A stretch of DNA of 57,468 nucleotides from Geoalkalibacter sp. (GTDB lineage Bacteria > Desulfobacterota > Desulfuromonadia > Desulfuromonadales > Geoalkalibacteraceae), in the NCBI RefSeq assembly GCF_030605225.1, contig NZ_JAUWAV010000026.1:1-57468 (forward strand), read 5' to 3'. How positions within the stretch are numbered: the stretch's first letter is position 1; every line of letters starts with the position of its first letter. The notes beneath the pieces are model-generated. The model did no database searches. It had not been told where the DNA came from and was given only the letters and a program-made list of their open reading frames with translations. Positions 1 through 8,428 of this stretch are shown here, piece by piece. A program made the translations under genes and the position numbers.

Positions 1-132
1 GGCGCAGCGATCTTCACGCACATTGACGATGACCGGCGGGGCGAGATTTTGGGATTCATAGAAAGATTCGGCGGAAAAGCGCCCGGAGCGCCACAGCAGA
101 TCGGCGGTTGGAGTCAGGCAGTGCGTGGGCAT
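1..132 (-). CDS. Truncated gene following vgrG, unknown function
   Basis: This is the first 44 codons of a minus-strand gene that runs off the left edge. It begins with ATG 2 bp after the vgrG stop codon, and a GGAG ribosome-binding sequence lies across the junction, so it is almost certainly translated from the vgrG transcript. The visible N-terminus (MPTHCLTPTADLLW...) has no signal peptide and matches no family I recognise. Genes directly after vgrG usually encode adaptors, PAAR proteins or toxic effectors carried on the type VI tip; that role is inferred from position only. Confidence 0.6.
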   Translation of the reverse strand, partial: MPTHCLTPTADLLWRSGRFSAESFYESQNLAPPVIVNVREDRCA

Positions 133-134
133 GG

Positions 135-2789
135 TTACTCCTGGGTCCGAAGGAAGGTGGCGTCGCCCGCACCGAGCAGTTGCCAGGGGCCGAGCACGAC
201 GGATTCAAAATGCAACTCACCTCCAGCAATGCGCGCAGACTGGCGGCGACCCAGAGCGTCGATCAGATGATAGGCAAGACCTTCAGGAAGCGGGCGACCT
301 TCCCAATCCTTGGGCGCAAAGCGAAGGGTGGTGGTCAGATGCAGGCCCGGAGAATATTCGGAACAAATGTCGCCAACGACAACGTCGAAAAGGTAGGTCA
401 GGGGGCGAGGATCAAAGGCGTTGGCGTCATGTAGAAGATCATCGCGCACCTGCTCCATGGAGCGACACCAGGGTAGACGATACTGACCGAATCCATCGTC
501 GATCAGGCAATGCAGGGTATCGATCTGCCGCGGCGCGCCGTCCGCATTGCGTTCAAAGACACGGACCTGGGCGGTTTCTCCGCCCCGAAAGTTCTTGACC
601 GTGAACCACAACTCGGCGCTTTCGCCGACCGCCACGGATTTGCGGCCCCAGGCGAGGTTGACGATGGAAGCTGAGCCTTGGTCACGCAGCGTCGCAATCC
701 CCCGCGCCCTGAGCGCTTTACCCGCCGGTACGCCGGGCATGGGCGCGGGCGCGGTGATGGCGAAATGGGTCGGGCCGTTGAGGCGTGCGCCGCCCTGGCC
801 GGAAAGGCTCACCGTCTTGCCGAAGATGCGCACCCGGCCGTCGGCGGTGACGATGAAGCCGCCGCCGTTTTGCGCGAAAGTGATGTCGCCGCCGCCCCGG
901 CCCTGGATGTCGATGCCCTTGGCGGCCTGGATGTGGATGTCGCCGTTTTGCACGCTGAAGGTTGCTTCGGGGCCTTTGACGGTGAGTTTCTGCCCGCGTT
1001 CCAGATCAAAGCGCAGGTGGCGCGCGCTGCTGAGCTCGACGTTCTGCCCGCTTTGAAGCTGCACGGCCTGGGCGGCCTGGTGACGGATGTCGGTGTGGGC
1101 CTGGTGGTGGATTTCGCCGCCGCGGGTGGTGGTGCGCTGATGTTGCTCGATGTTGTGGAGGCGATCGTTGCCGCTGTGTTCCGTGAGACTCTCGCCGCAT
1201 TGCAGGCGCTGGGTGGTGCGGGCCTGTAGGCTCAAGGTGCCCTGCGCGGCGGCCAGACGGATGCGCTCTCCCAAGGCTTGGGCGTTGAGTTCAAGGATGT
1301 TGTTGCCGGCAAAGGTCGAAAGGCGAATGACTTCGCTCTCGCGTGTATCGTCCATGAGCAGTTGATTGCCTGCGGCCGTGCGCAGGATGTTGTGGCTGCG
1401 ATTGGCGCTGGTGACGGGGCTGGGCGTGGCCGGATTGGGCAGGGCACCGATGAGAACGGGGCGGTCGGGATCGCCGTTGAGGCAGCTCATGAGCACCTCG
1501 GCGCCGTCGTGCAGGGGGGTATGCAGACCGCAGGGCAGATCCCCCGGTGGGCCCGCATGGGGGCTTAAGCGCCTTAAGGGGATGCTCGCTTCGCCATGGG
1601 CGGCGCCGCTTTGGTCGAAATCGCTGCGTGCCTGGGTGCGGCCCTGTTCGTCGAGGGAGGCCGAAAGGTTGCTACTTTCGATGCGCGCGCTGAAGGTGAA
1701 GGGGATTTCGGGGCGCTCGCGCCGAGGGGGGCGATAGGGCGTGTCGCGGGGGATGAGGATCACCTCGCAACTGAAGGCCAGATCGGCGCCCGCCGCCTGA
1801 AGGCCCGCGCGCTGACTCAGGCGCAGGTTGAGTGCCTTGATCAGATATTCGCCGCTGTAGCGGGGCGAGAAAGCCGTCGCATCGAGACGCAACACCTGCC
1901 CGCAGCGCAGATCGGCGACATCGGCCTGAGCGTGCAGCTCCAAACGACGCGCGCCCTCTTCCTCGGCGGCCGTGCGCGCCAGCTGCCGGGCTTCGTCGAG
2001 ATGGGCGACACCTGGGGCAAAGCGATATGCGCGCCGCCGCGCCTGTCCGCTGTTTTGCGCCTGGGCGCGCAGCGTTTGCGCGGGCTGGTGCAGGCTTTTC
2101 TCCTGCACCTCGAAGAAATCCGTCACCAGGCGCTCGCGCACACGCAAAGCGCGAATGCCGCAACCCTCGGGCTCAAGGCCGCCGCCTGGCTGATAGCGCA
2201 AAGGCGCGCCCTGGCGCTCGGGCAGATGGGCATTGTGGTCGGCAAACACCAGGATTTCCGCATCCTCGTCGGCCTCGCTCCAGTAAAAAATTCCGGCCTG
2301 GGCGAGCAGCCGGTCGAGAAAATCAAGATCGCTCTCGTTGACCTGCAAGGTCCAGGGGCGCACGGGGCAATGCGCGCTCAAGCGCAGGCGCACGCGCTGC
2401 GCCTCGATGCCGTGGGCGCCAAGCACCGCAAGCAGAATCTCGGGTAGGCTTTGATGGAGGAAAATCCGCGTGTCGCGGCGCAGCCGCAAGCGCGCCAACG
2501 CCGATTCGACGCTCACCGCAAAGCAGGCGCGTCGGTCGGGATGAGGCGCTTGTTGCGCAAAGGCGGTGGCGATGCCGCAGATGCCGCGCGTGCCGCCGTC
2601 GGCGCCATGCAGTGTGATGCGCGCGGGCAAACCGAGAAACCCGCCCGGGCGAAAACCCTCGGGGACGAGAATGTCGAGGCGATAACAAAAGGGATGGGAG
2701 AGAGCGTCTTCGCCTGACAGGGACAGGGCGGGAAAATCAAGACCGCCCACCTGCACGTGCAGACGGGCGCGGTGGAAACTCGGGAGCAT
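135..2789 (-). CDS. vgrG: Type VI secretion tip protein VgrG (TssI) with C-terminal extension
   Basis: VgrG trimers form the puncturing tip of the type VI secretion system. The 884-residue product shows the expected order: a gp27-like base at about residues 1-330, a gp5-type OB region at about 360-450 with the PDRPVLIGALPN motif, then a repetitive beta-helix of DUF2345 type that ends near the GGARLNGPTHF motif around residue 680. About 180 further residues follow; they begin with an Ig-like stretch (AWGRKSVAVGESAELWFTV) and are not part of the core VgrG fold. The ATG start has a GGAGG site about 8 bp upstream. The short gene downstream starts 2 bp after the stop. No other T6SS structural gene is visible here. 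The extension is either a cargo-binding or an effector domain; I cannot tell which. Confidence 0.93.
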   Translation of the reverse strand: MLPSFHRARLHVQVGGLDFPALSLSGEDALSHPFCYRLDILVPEGFRPGGFLGLPARITLHGADGGTRGICGIATAFAQQAPHPDRRACFAVSVESALARLRLRRDTRIFLHQSLPEILLAVLGAHGIEAQRVRLRLSAHCPVRPWTLQVNESDLDFLDRLLAQAGIFYWSEADEDAEILVFADHNAHLPERQGAPLRYQPGGGLEPEGCGIRALRVRERLVTDFFEVQEKSLHQPAQTLRAQAQNSGQARRRAYRFAPGVAHLDEARQLARTAAEEEGARRLELHAQADVADLRCGQVLRLDATAFSPRYSGEYLIKALNLRLSQRAGLQAAGADLAFSCEVILIPRDTPYRPPRRERPEIPFTFSARIESSNLSASLDEQGRTQARSDFDQSGAAHGEASIPLRRLSPHAGPPGDLPCGLHTPLHDGAEVLMSCLNGDPDRPVLIGALPNPATPSPVTSANRSHNILRTAAGNQLLMDDTRESEVIRLSTFAGNNILELNAQALGERIRLAAAQGTLSLQARTTQRLQCGESLTEHSGNDRLHNIEQHQRTTTRGGEIHHQAHTDIRHQAAQAVQLQSGQNVELSSARHLRFDLERGQKLTVKGPEATFSVQNGDIHIQAAKGIDIQGRGGGDITFAQNGGGFIVTADGRVRIFGKTVSLSGQGGARLNGPTHFAITAPAPMPGVPAGKALRARGIATLRDQGSASIVNLAWGRKSVAVGESAELWFTVKNFRGGETAQVRVFERNADGAPRQIDTLHCLIDDGFGQYRLPWCRSMEQVRDDLLHDANAFDPRPLTYLFDVVVGDICSEYSPGLHLTTTLRFAPKDWEGRPLPEGLAYHLIDALGRRQSARIAGGELHFESVVLGPWQLLGAGDATFLRTQE

Positions 2790-2828
2790 GGGGATCCCCT
2801 CCGGGGGTGAACATCATCGCAATGGTAA

Positions 2829-2849
2829 CGTCCGCGCACCGCGCGGACG
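2829..2849 (-). promoter_or_regulatory. Hairpin in vgrG 5' leader
   Basis: A perfect 9-bp inverted repeat (CGTCCGCGC, loop ACC) lies just downstream of the predicted vgrG transcription start. It has no T-tract, so it is not a terminator for either strand. A stem at the extreme 5' end of an mRNA can protect it or tune translation; that role is inference. Confidence 0.5.
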
Positions 2850-2853
2850 CACA

Positions 2854-2882
2854 TTCATACTTTAAACCGGCCGCTATGGCAA
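2854..2882 (-). promoter_or_regulatory. Candidate sigma70 promoter for vgrG
   Basis: Read on the minus strand, TTGCCA (positions 2882-2877) and TATGAA (2859-2854) are separated by exactly 17 bp. They match 5/6 and 4/6 of the consensus boxes. The predicted start falls at the beginning of the 9-bp hairpin, about 58 bp before the vgrG ATG. Confidence 0.45.
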
Positions 2883-2906
2883 GAGGTACTTGAAAACAGA
2901 GGTACT
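2882..2906. repeat. Direct repeat next to vgrG -35 box
   Basis: AGAGGTACT occurs at 2882-2890 and again at 2898-2906, a 16-bp period. The pair lies immediately upstream of the predicted -35 box of vgrG, where an activator dimer would bind. The operator role is inferred from geometry only. Confidence 0.4.
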
Positions 2907-2928
2907 CAAAAAGAATGCTCGCGCATCT

Positions 2929-3591
2929 CTAAATCGGCGAGGTGAACTGGTAGGCCTGCGCCAGCCGGCGGATCAGGGTCGCGCCGGCCTCGGCGCAGGT
3001 TCGAGCGAAAGCCACGATGCCGTCCTCATGTCCGCCCATGGCGAAGATTCCGAGTTCCCGCACGGGACTTTGGCGCCAGAGCCTAGCCACTTCGGCGGCC
3101 ATGTCCGGCGTGCCATAGGCCACATCGCTCCTGGTGAGCGGCAGGCCGAGCGGTTCGGCCTGCCCCCAGAGATGCGGTGAATGCACGTGCATGACGGCGT
3201 TGACCCGGGCATCCAGCGCATAAAGCACCCCATGGGTCAAGGATTCCGAGGAAGGCGCAATCGGCCCCTCGGCCTCGACCCGATTGGTTTGCGGATCGCA
3301 GTGCCGGACCAGCGTGTAATGGGAGGCGTCGAGATCGGGGATCCCGCCCGTCTGGGTGCCGCTGATGATGAAGGCCCCCCCCTCCCCGCCCAGGGAATGT
3401 GGCGCGCGTCGGCTGAGGTTGCCGAATCCCAGGCCTGCGTAGCGGGCGGGATCCTGTCCGATCAACGCCAACTGGAAGAGGATTTTGCGCCAGGCATTGA
3501 GTTCCAGGAGATGTTCGGGGGCCAGAGGCGCGCCGAGGCGATGGCGACAATCAAATTTGATGACCCCTTCGCGCTCGACGATCCCATTCAT
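2929..3591 (-). CDS. Class II aldolase/adducin family protein
   Basis: The 220-residue product is a class II aldolase/adducin fold protein, the zinc-dependent family that includes L-fuculose-phosphate aldolase and methylthioribulose-phosphate dehydratase. Visible hallmarks are an N-terminal GFGNLSRR segment, the ISGTQTGG substrate loop, and the metal-binding HVHSPHLWG motif near residue 135. The third ligand is probably a histidine in the GGHEDG stretch near residue 180. Its ATG follows the ferredoxin stop codon with no intervening base, so the two are co-translated. The substrate is unknown; the ferredoxin neighbour is unusual for a non-redox aldolase. Confidence 0.82.
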   Translation of the reverse strand: MNGIVEREGVIKFDCRHRLGAPLAPEHLLELNAWRKILFQLALIGQDPARYAGLGFGNLSRRAPHSLGGEGGAFIISGTQTGGIPDLDASHYTLVRHCDPQTNRVEAEGPIAPSSESLTHGVLYALDARVNAVMHVHSPHLWGQAEPLGLPLTRSDVAYGTPDMAAEVARLWRQSPVRELGIFAMGGHEDGIVAFARTCAEAGATLIRRLAQAYQFTSPI

Positions 3592-3774
3592 TCAGGCTTC
3601 ATCCGCGAAAAAGATCGCCCCGTGGGGGCAGGCGGGAATGCAGATGCCGTCAAAATCGCATTTGCTCATATCGATGAAGGCGACATCGCCGCGCATGCTG
3701 ATGGCACCCTGGGGACAGATCCTGATGCACTCTCCGGAGCCTTGGCACTTGGTGGGGTCAACCTGAATTCTCAT
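3592..3774 (-). CDS. Small ferredoxin with incomplete cysteine motifs
   Basis: This 60-residue protein is an iron-sulfur ferredoxin with two pseudo-symmetric motifs (CQGSGECIRICP and CDFDGICIPACP). Each has the spacing C-x5-C-x3-C-P: the second cysteine of the usual CxxCxxCxxxCP is replaced by Ser in the first motif and Asp in the second. Each cluster would therefore have three cysteine ligands. Known ferredoxins with Asp at this place hold an oxygen-labile or interconvertible 3Fe/4Fe cluster; the same is likely here but unproven. The ATG has an AAGGA site. The class II aldolase begins directly at its stop codon. Confidence 0.85.
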   Translation of the reverse strand: MRIQVDPTKCQGSGECIRICPQGAISMRGDVAFIDMSKCDFDGICIPACPHGAIFFADEA

Positions 3775-3814
3775 TCCAAATCCTTGCGTAGTTCGTTAGA
3801 TAATAAGTTGCAAC

Positions 3815-4909
3815 CTACAGATTTTCCGTAGATTCTCCTGCTGTTTGGGCGAGTTGTTCGGCGTCTTTGAGTAACTGCGTCAAGGCCTGCTGCCGTTGTT
3901 CGCGCGGCAGAAGCGCCAGGGCGCGGGCTTCGGCGTAGAAGCGGGCGAGATCTCCGTCCTGGCGAGCCAAAAGCGTCCGGAAGGCGGGCACCAGGGTATG
4001 GTAGGTACTCACCGAAGCAAAATGCGCGTTGTTCAATGTGCGCTTCAGCCAATGGTCATAGCCGGAAAACCCTCCCCAACTGTCCTTGAGGGCGGCGTAT
4101 TGCGTTTGAAATTCCCTGAGGACCTCCTGCTTTTTTTCGCGTTTGAGCTCATCGCCAAGCGGCTGGGCATAAACCTCGGCCAGTTGAGCGCGTATCCTGA
4201 GCAGCAAGGCGATAAACTGTTCCTCGCGCGTCAATCCGGCAAGATAGGTTTCGATTTTCGCACCCTGTCCCTGGGTTTCGAGCCAGCGCTCCAATCCGAC
4301 CAATTCCACAGTCTTGGCGAAGGCCTCGTTGAATGACGAATCGTTTTTGATATAGAGCTGCTGATGAGCCAGTTCGTGGAAAATCAACGCGGCGAGATAA
4401 GTTTCCTCTCGATGGCAAAAGGTGTTCAGCACCGGATCGTCGAACCATTTGAGCGTCGAATAGGCCGGCACCCCATAAACAAATACGTCGTGGCCCGTGG
4501 CTCTGAGCCCCTCGGCGAATTTTTGGGCGGCTTCTTCCTTGAAATAGCCGCGATAAGGAACGCAGCCCGCAACGGGAAAGCACCAGCTGACGGGATCGAG
4601 GGAGAATTCGGGGGTCGCCACCACGTTCCAGACGACATAAGGGCGTCCAAGGTCGGCGTAGGAGCGATAGCTGCCGTTGTCGGGCAACAGCAGATCGCGA
4701 CTGGCATAATCGCGGATATCCCTAACCAGTTCCAGGCGTTGGCGCAACTCGGGCGGGGTCCGCGGATCCTCCACCAGGCTATCGATGGAGCGGGTCTTGG
4801 TCATCAGTTGCAAGTGACCGCCAATGCACTGGGCATAGTAGCCCACATCACCGCAGCCGCCGAGAATCACGGACAGAAACAGAATGAAAAAGAAATGAGA
4901 GCGTTTCAT
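3815..4909 (-). CDS. Predicted aminopeptidase lipoprotein (COG4324 type)
   Basis: A putative zinc peptidase anchored as a lipoprotein. The chosen start (ATG, 364 codons) opens directly into a signal sequence, MKRSHFFFILFLSVILGGCG, with LGGC as lipobox. A reading frame 20 codons longer exists but would place charged residues before the signal. The metal site is HELAHQ near residue 190, with Glu-containing helix SFNEAFAKTVE after it, the gluzincin arrangement HExxH...E. The C-terminal third is helical and Gln/Arg rich. It is the last gene of a run with a small membrane protein and a nitroreductase. It is likely membrane-facing in the periplasm; the substrate is unknown. Confidence 0.78.
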   Translation of the reverse strand: MKRSHFFFILFLSVILGGCGDVGYYAQCIGGHLQLMTKTRSIDSLVEDPRTPPELRQRLELVRDIRDYASRDLLLPDNGSYRSYADLGRPYVVWNVVATPEFSLDPVSWCFPVAGCVPYRGYFKEEAAQKFAEGLRATGHDVFVYGVPAYSTLKWFDDPVLNTFCHREETYLAALIFHELAHQQLYIKNDSSFNEAFAKTVELVGLERWLETQGQGAKIETYLAGLTREEQFIALLLRIRAQLAEVYAQPLGDELKREKKQEVLREFQTQYAALKDSWGGFSGYDHWLKRTLNNAHFASVSTYHTLVPAFRTLLARQDGDLARFYAEARALALLPREQRQQALTQLLKDAEQLAQTAGESTENL

Positions 4910-4949
4910 GCCGAACAGCTTAACATAGCCGGGCGCCGGCTGAAAGGTT

Positions 4950-5495
4950 TCAGGCCGCCGGTCGGCCAAGTTTGATCTGTCCGCTCAGGACGCGACCCGC
5001 GATGGCGATCAGTTCGATCATGCGGGGGCGAAAGAGAATCAGGATGATGGCGGAAAAATTGGCGAACAGAAACAGCATGATCAGACCGTCGCCGAGGATG
5101 AACAGCACCAGTCCCAGCAGGGCGATGCTTTCTGAAAGGCCCAGGGTGAAGATCTGCAATGCTTGATAGAGCCGGGCTGCCGGATGCAGGGACTCGGGAG
5201 CCTTAGCCGCCAGGCGCGCCTCGATGCGCAGGATCAGCGGCCAGGGTTTGCCGGCCAGGGTCTGGCGGCGGGCCCGCCAGGACACCGCCACGTTGGCCAG
5301 GGCCAACGCCACCAGTCCGGCGCGCATGAATGGCATCAGCCAGTCTCCGCCCCAGGAGCGGTCCGTCCACAGAGGACCGATGAGATAACCGAGCAGCAGG
5401 TAAATGAAAGGAGCCGCCAGCATAAGCATCCAGAGGCTCTTCTGGCTTTGCAGGTTGGCGCTCAGTTGTTCGAGATCTTTTTGCCGAAGAATCAC
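4950..5495 (-). CDS. Small integral membrane protein
   Basis: This 181-residue protein begins at GTG and overlaps the nitroreductase stop by 4 bp (GTGA), so it is translationally coupled to it. The apparent longer frame upstream lies inside the nitroreductase gene and is not coding. After a short polar helix (LEQLSANLQSQKSLW) there are about four hydrophobic segments: LMLAAPFIYLLLGYLIG, FMRAGLVALALANVAV, a segment around SIALLGLVLFILGDG, and LFANFSAIILILF. I do not recognise the family. Its place between a flavin reductase and a lipoprotein peptidase does not define a role. Confidence 0.7.
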   Translation of the reverse strand: MILRQKDLEQLSANLQSQKSLWMLMLAAPFIYLLLGYLIGPLWTDRSWGGDWLMPFMRAGLVALALANVAVSWRARRQTLAGKPWPLILRIEARLAAKAPESLHPAARLYQALQIFTLGLSESIALLGLVLFILGDGLIMLFLFANFSAIILILFRPRMIELIAIAGRVLSGQIKLGRPAA

Positions 5496-6037
5496 GGCCG
5501 GGGATCCTCGACCTGGCCGAAACGCTGACGATGAATTTTGTTCCAGGGCAGATCTTCGCGACGATGCCCGATTTTGGGTTCCGCCGGGTGCCCGATGCCG
5601 ATCACCGCAAGAACCTGGTAGACCTCGGGCAATTGGAGGATTTCCTTGAGATGTTCCTGGGAAGAACGGCCGTCCTTGTGGCTGCGCAACCGCATTTGCG
5701 CCCAGCAGCTGCCAAGGCCTAAGGATTCGGCCGTCATTTGCAGAAGAATGGCGGCGATGGCGCAATCCTCGATCCAGACGTCGCACTTGCCGGGGTCGGC
5801 GACCACGGCGACGGCCAGGGGCGCCTCGCGCAGAAATTCGGCGCCGTGCGCCTTGGCTTGGGCAAGTTTGTCGCGCAGGTCGGGGTCGGTCACCAGGATA
5901 AATTCCCAGGGATTGCGGCCGCGCGATGAAGGGGAGCGAAGCAGGGCCTCGGTCAGGGTGTCGATCTCCTCGGGGGTGAGCGGATCGGATTTGAACGCGC
6001 GAATGCTGCGCCGCTGTTTGAGCAGATCAAGGACCAT
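5492..6037 (-). CDS. Nitroreductase family FMN-dependent oxidoreductase
   Basis: A 181-residue nitroreductase-fold flavoprotein. The start is the ATG after a strong AGGAGG site; ten further codons upstream are left out. Family signs are the FMN-phosphate contact RRSIRAF near the N-terminus, SPSSRGRNPWEFI (residues about 38-50), the WIEDCAIAAILLQMTAESLGLGSCW helix region and the C-terminal IGIGHPAEPK. Such proteins reduce nitro groups, quinones or enone substrates with NAD(P)H. The substrate cannot be read from the sequence. Its stop overlaps the start of the following membrane protein gene. Confidence 0.88.
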   Translation of the reverse strand: MVLDLLKQRRSIRAFKSDPLTPEEIDTLTEALLRSPSSRGRNPWEFILVTDPDLRDKLAQAKAHGAEFLREAPLAVAVVADPGKCDVWIEDCAIAAILLQMTAESLGLGSCWAQMRLRSHKDGRSSQEHLKEILQLPEVYQVLAVIGIGHPAEPKIGHRREDLPWNKIHRQRFGQVEDPRP

Positions 6038-6127
6038 GGAACGAGTTTCCTCCTGAATGCAAAACAATGTCGTGCGACGCCTGCAGCGGTATCATAAAAG
6101 GCCGATGGGGGTCAAGAACGTGCTTTT

Positions 6128-6802
6128 TCAAGAACGGCGCTCATCCAGATGGCCCGTTGAACCGCCGGGAGGAAGCCTAGGCGGTGAATGTTTCGGCTTG
6201 CCGCGCAGAACATCCACCAGGGTTTGAAAGACAATGCGCACCCCCCTCCAGATCTTCGGCAAAAGCCAAGCCATCAGGGCGATGAAGATGATGAGCAGAA
6301 TCAGGAAAACCCAGGGGTGGTAGAGGGCGGCCCACAAACCCGCCACCACGGCGACGTCTTCGCTCAGGGACGCCGCCCAGTTGGAGAATGGCTCGGGTGA
6401 CGCATTGATCAGAATGCGGCTGCCGGCCTTGGTGAGATGCACACCGGTGGCCAACCCGCCGCCGACCAGGGCGGCCGCAAGGGATGCGGCGGGATGCACA
6501 TCCCCCACCGCGGCCGCGGCCAGGGCCGCCGCCGCGGGGATGCGGATAAAGGTATGCAGGGCGTCCCAGGAGGAATCAACTCCCGGGGTTTTGTCGGCGA
6601 AGAACTCAACCAGATACATGAATCCGGCCGCGACCAGGACCAGCGGGTGCATGACGATTTCCAAACCCGGCGGCAGGGTCATGTAGCCGCCTGACCCGAG
6701 AATCCCCAAAACCAGAATCGCGGCATAGAGGTTGATGCCGCTGGCCCAGGCAACCCCCATGGTCAGGGCGATGATGGAAACGACCTGATGCAGCTCATTC
6801 AT
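6128..6802 (-). CDS. DUF4126 membrane protein
   Basis: The 224-residue product has an N-terminal hydrophobic segment, a glycine- and alanine-rich core and a strongly hydrophobic segment near residues 165-185 (VFLILLIIFIALMAWLLPKIW). The features SGINLYAAI, FADKTPGVDSSWDALHTFIRIPA and AALVGGGLATGVHLTKAGSR are typical of DUF4126. The family function is unknown. The C-terminus is a short Pro/Arg-rich cytoplasmic tail. It starts 5 bp after the stop of the coiled-coil protein gene, so the two are probably one transcript. Confidence 0.8.
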   Translation of the reverse strand: MNELHQVVSIIALTMGVAWASGINLYAAILVLGILGSGGYMTLPPGLEIVMHPLVLVAAGFMYLVEFFADKTPGVDSSWDALHTFIRIPAAAALAAAAVGDVHPAASLAAALVGGGLATGVHLTKAGSRILINASPEPFSNWAASLSEDVAVVAGLWAALYHPWVFLILLIIFIALMAWLLPKIWRGVRIVFQTLVDVLRGKPKHSPPRLPPGGSTGHLDERRS

Positions 6803-6807
6803 GGGAT

Positions 6808-7158
6808 TTACCGACCTTTTTTGCCTTTATCGGCGTCACCGTCGCGTCCCTTGCCGGAAACGCTCCTGTCGTCCGAACGATCGGGCCTCCCGTCGTCCCG
6901 CGAGCCCTCATGCTTCTCCTTGTACGTTCTCTTCACTTCATTTTTTCGCAGTTCATAGCGCTCCTCAAGAGCGTTCATTTCGGCCTTGTGACGCTCTTGC
7001 ATGGCTTTTTTCTCGACTCTGTACTGCTCTTCAAGGGCCTTGATTTCCCTGCCCTGGTTGTCATCCGAAGCGAGCGCGGCGCCGGTTGCCGGTCCGGCAA
7101 GGGCAAGCAGGGAAGCCAGGAGTGTCCACAGACAGATTTTTCCAAGAGTCCATTTCAT
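6808..7158 (-). CDS. Exported charged coiled-coil protein
   Basis: A 116-residue exported protein. The start is ATG behind GGAGG; it opens with a signal peptide (MKWTLGKICLWTLLASLLAL...) that probably ends at ATGAALA-SDD. The mature part is a highly charged helix with heptad-like EALEEQYRVEKKAMQERHK repeats, followed by an Arg/Asp/Gly/Lys-rich disordered tail. No catalytic motif is visible. It resembles other small periplasmic coiled-coil proteins of this group. Function unknown. Confidence 0.6.
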   Translation of the reverse strand: MKWTLGKICLWTLLASLLALAGPATGAALASDDNQGREIKALEEQYRVEKKAMQERHKAEMNALEERYELRKNEVKRTYKEKHEGSRDDGRPDRSDDRSVSGKGRDGDADKGKKGR

Positions 7159-7387
7159 AAATTCCTCCGGTCGTATTCCTTCCGTTTCCGCCGAAAACCT
7201 GATTGATGGGCCTATTTTATCACTCGCCGATGGTCTGTAAATGTATTTCTGGAGAGATTCCAAGTGCAACGCAAACCTTTGAGAATTAAATGATTTTTTA
7301 ATTGACTTTAAAGGGAGATCTGCCAGAATTCGTGGGATTAAAAAGGGCCCTGGCCCCTTTGCCTTTCATGTGTTGACGAGGAATGTG

Positions 7388-8428
7388 GTGAATTTACAGA
7401 AAGCTTTGCGCGGCAGCCTGCTGCCGTTGACCGTGATCGCCGTGGCCGGTCTCGGCTACTACCTGTACTACAATACCTATTTCGGGATGGACCTGACGGC
7501 GCGCGTGCAAAATCGTGCCGAAGAGGTGGTGCAGAGCGCCTATTTCATGTGTCAGGTCACCGAGCGCCTTCTGCAGAAACGGGCTGATGGACTCATCGAG
7601 GGGATCGAAGGCGTCATGTCCATGCTGGGTGAGCCCGCCCTGGGACCTGGCCGCCAGAATTGGGAAGTGCGCTCGCCGGAAGACGGCCGCGTCCGCAGTG
7701 TCGGTTTGCCCCCCCTCAAGATCTATCACCAGACCTCGGAGCGCAGGGATCTTGCCGGCCTGGTCGCGGCCCTCCAACGTCGTGTTCCGGGTGAGATCAC
7801 CATTCTGCAGTACCTCAACGAGCGCGGAGATCAGGTCAAAATCTACTGCACCCTCGACAAGATTCTCGGTCCCGACCAAACCACCGAATTGATTCCGGCG
7901 CAGATGCCCGGCGGCCAGCCGGATGTTTCTCAAGGCCCCCTGCAACGCGGGGAGGTCGTCGTGCGGCCCGAATATGTGCATGGCCGCCTTTATCTGTCCA
8001 TTCATCGCCCTTTGCGCGAGGGACGAAAAACCATCGGGGTTCTGATTCTGCGGGTTGTCGATCCCGATCTCGATCGGCTGCGGGAAAACCTCTTGCAGTT
8101 GCAACTGGGACAGACGGGTTACGTCTTCGTCCTCAAGGCGACCGGCGCGCAGCGCGGCCACTATGTCATCTCGCGCGCCGGCGAGCGCGACGGAGAAGAT
8201 ATCTGGGATTCCAGCGATGCCGCCGGCCGCCCCTTCATTCAGTCTCTCATCGCCCAGGCGCTCAGCCTGGATCCCCGCAAGAAGCGCATCTCCGTGCCCA
8301 TCCTCTTCGAACGCTACCCGTGGAAAAATCCGGGCGATCAACATGCGCGCTACAAAACCGCGGCCTTCACTTATTTCGAGCCTTGGGATTGGGCGATCGG
8401 CGCGGGCTATTACGAGGATGAGCTTTAA
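7388..8428 (+). CDS. Membrane-anchored Cache-domain sensor without output domain
   Basis: About 346 residues. The start chosen is the second of two adjacent GTG codons, with GAGGA 5 bp upstream; an upstream GTG at 7370 is also in frame. One transmembrane helix (LLPLTVIAVAGLGYYLYY) is followed by a long periplasmic region ending in FEPWDWAIGAGYYEDEL, the characteristic end of a Cache domain as in chemoreceptors. In receptors a second membrane helix and a HAMP domain would come next; here the protein simply stops. It may be a detached ligand-binding subunit that works with a separate signalling partner. Its TAA stop shares the palindrome TTAA with the stop of the convergent MazG-like gene. Confidence 0.75.
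   Translation: MNLQKALRGSLLPLTVIAVAGLGYYLYYNTYFGMDLTARVQNRAEEVVQSAYFMCQVTERLLQKRADGLIEGIEGVMSMLGEPALGPGRQNWEVRSPEDGRVRSVGLPPLKIYHQTSERRDLAGLVAALQRRVPGEITILQYLNERGDQVKIYCTLDKILGPDQTTELIPAQMPGGQPDVSQGPLQRGEVVVRPEYVHGRLYLSIHRPLREGRKTIGVLILRVVDPDLDRLRENLLQLQLGQTGYVFVLKATGAQRGHYVISRAGERDGEDIWDSSDAAGRPFIQSLIAQALSLDPRKKRISVPILFERYPWKNPGDQHARYKTAAFTYFEPWDWAIGAGYYEDEL

Noticed and set aside
7337-7358. GGGCC/GGCCC hairpin before the Cache sensor gene
   Set aside because: Stem is short and interrupted and has no proper T-tract on the strand where a terminator would be useful.
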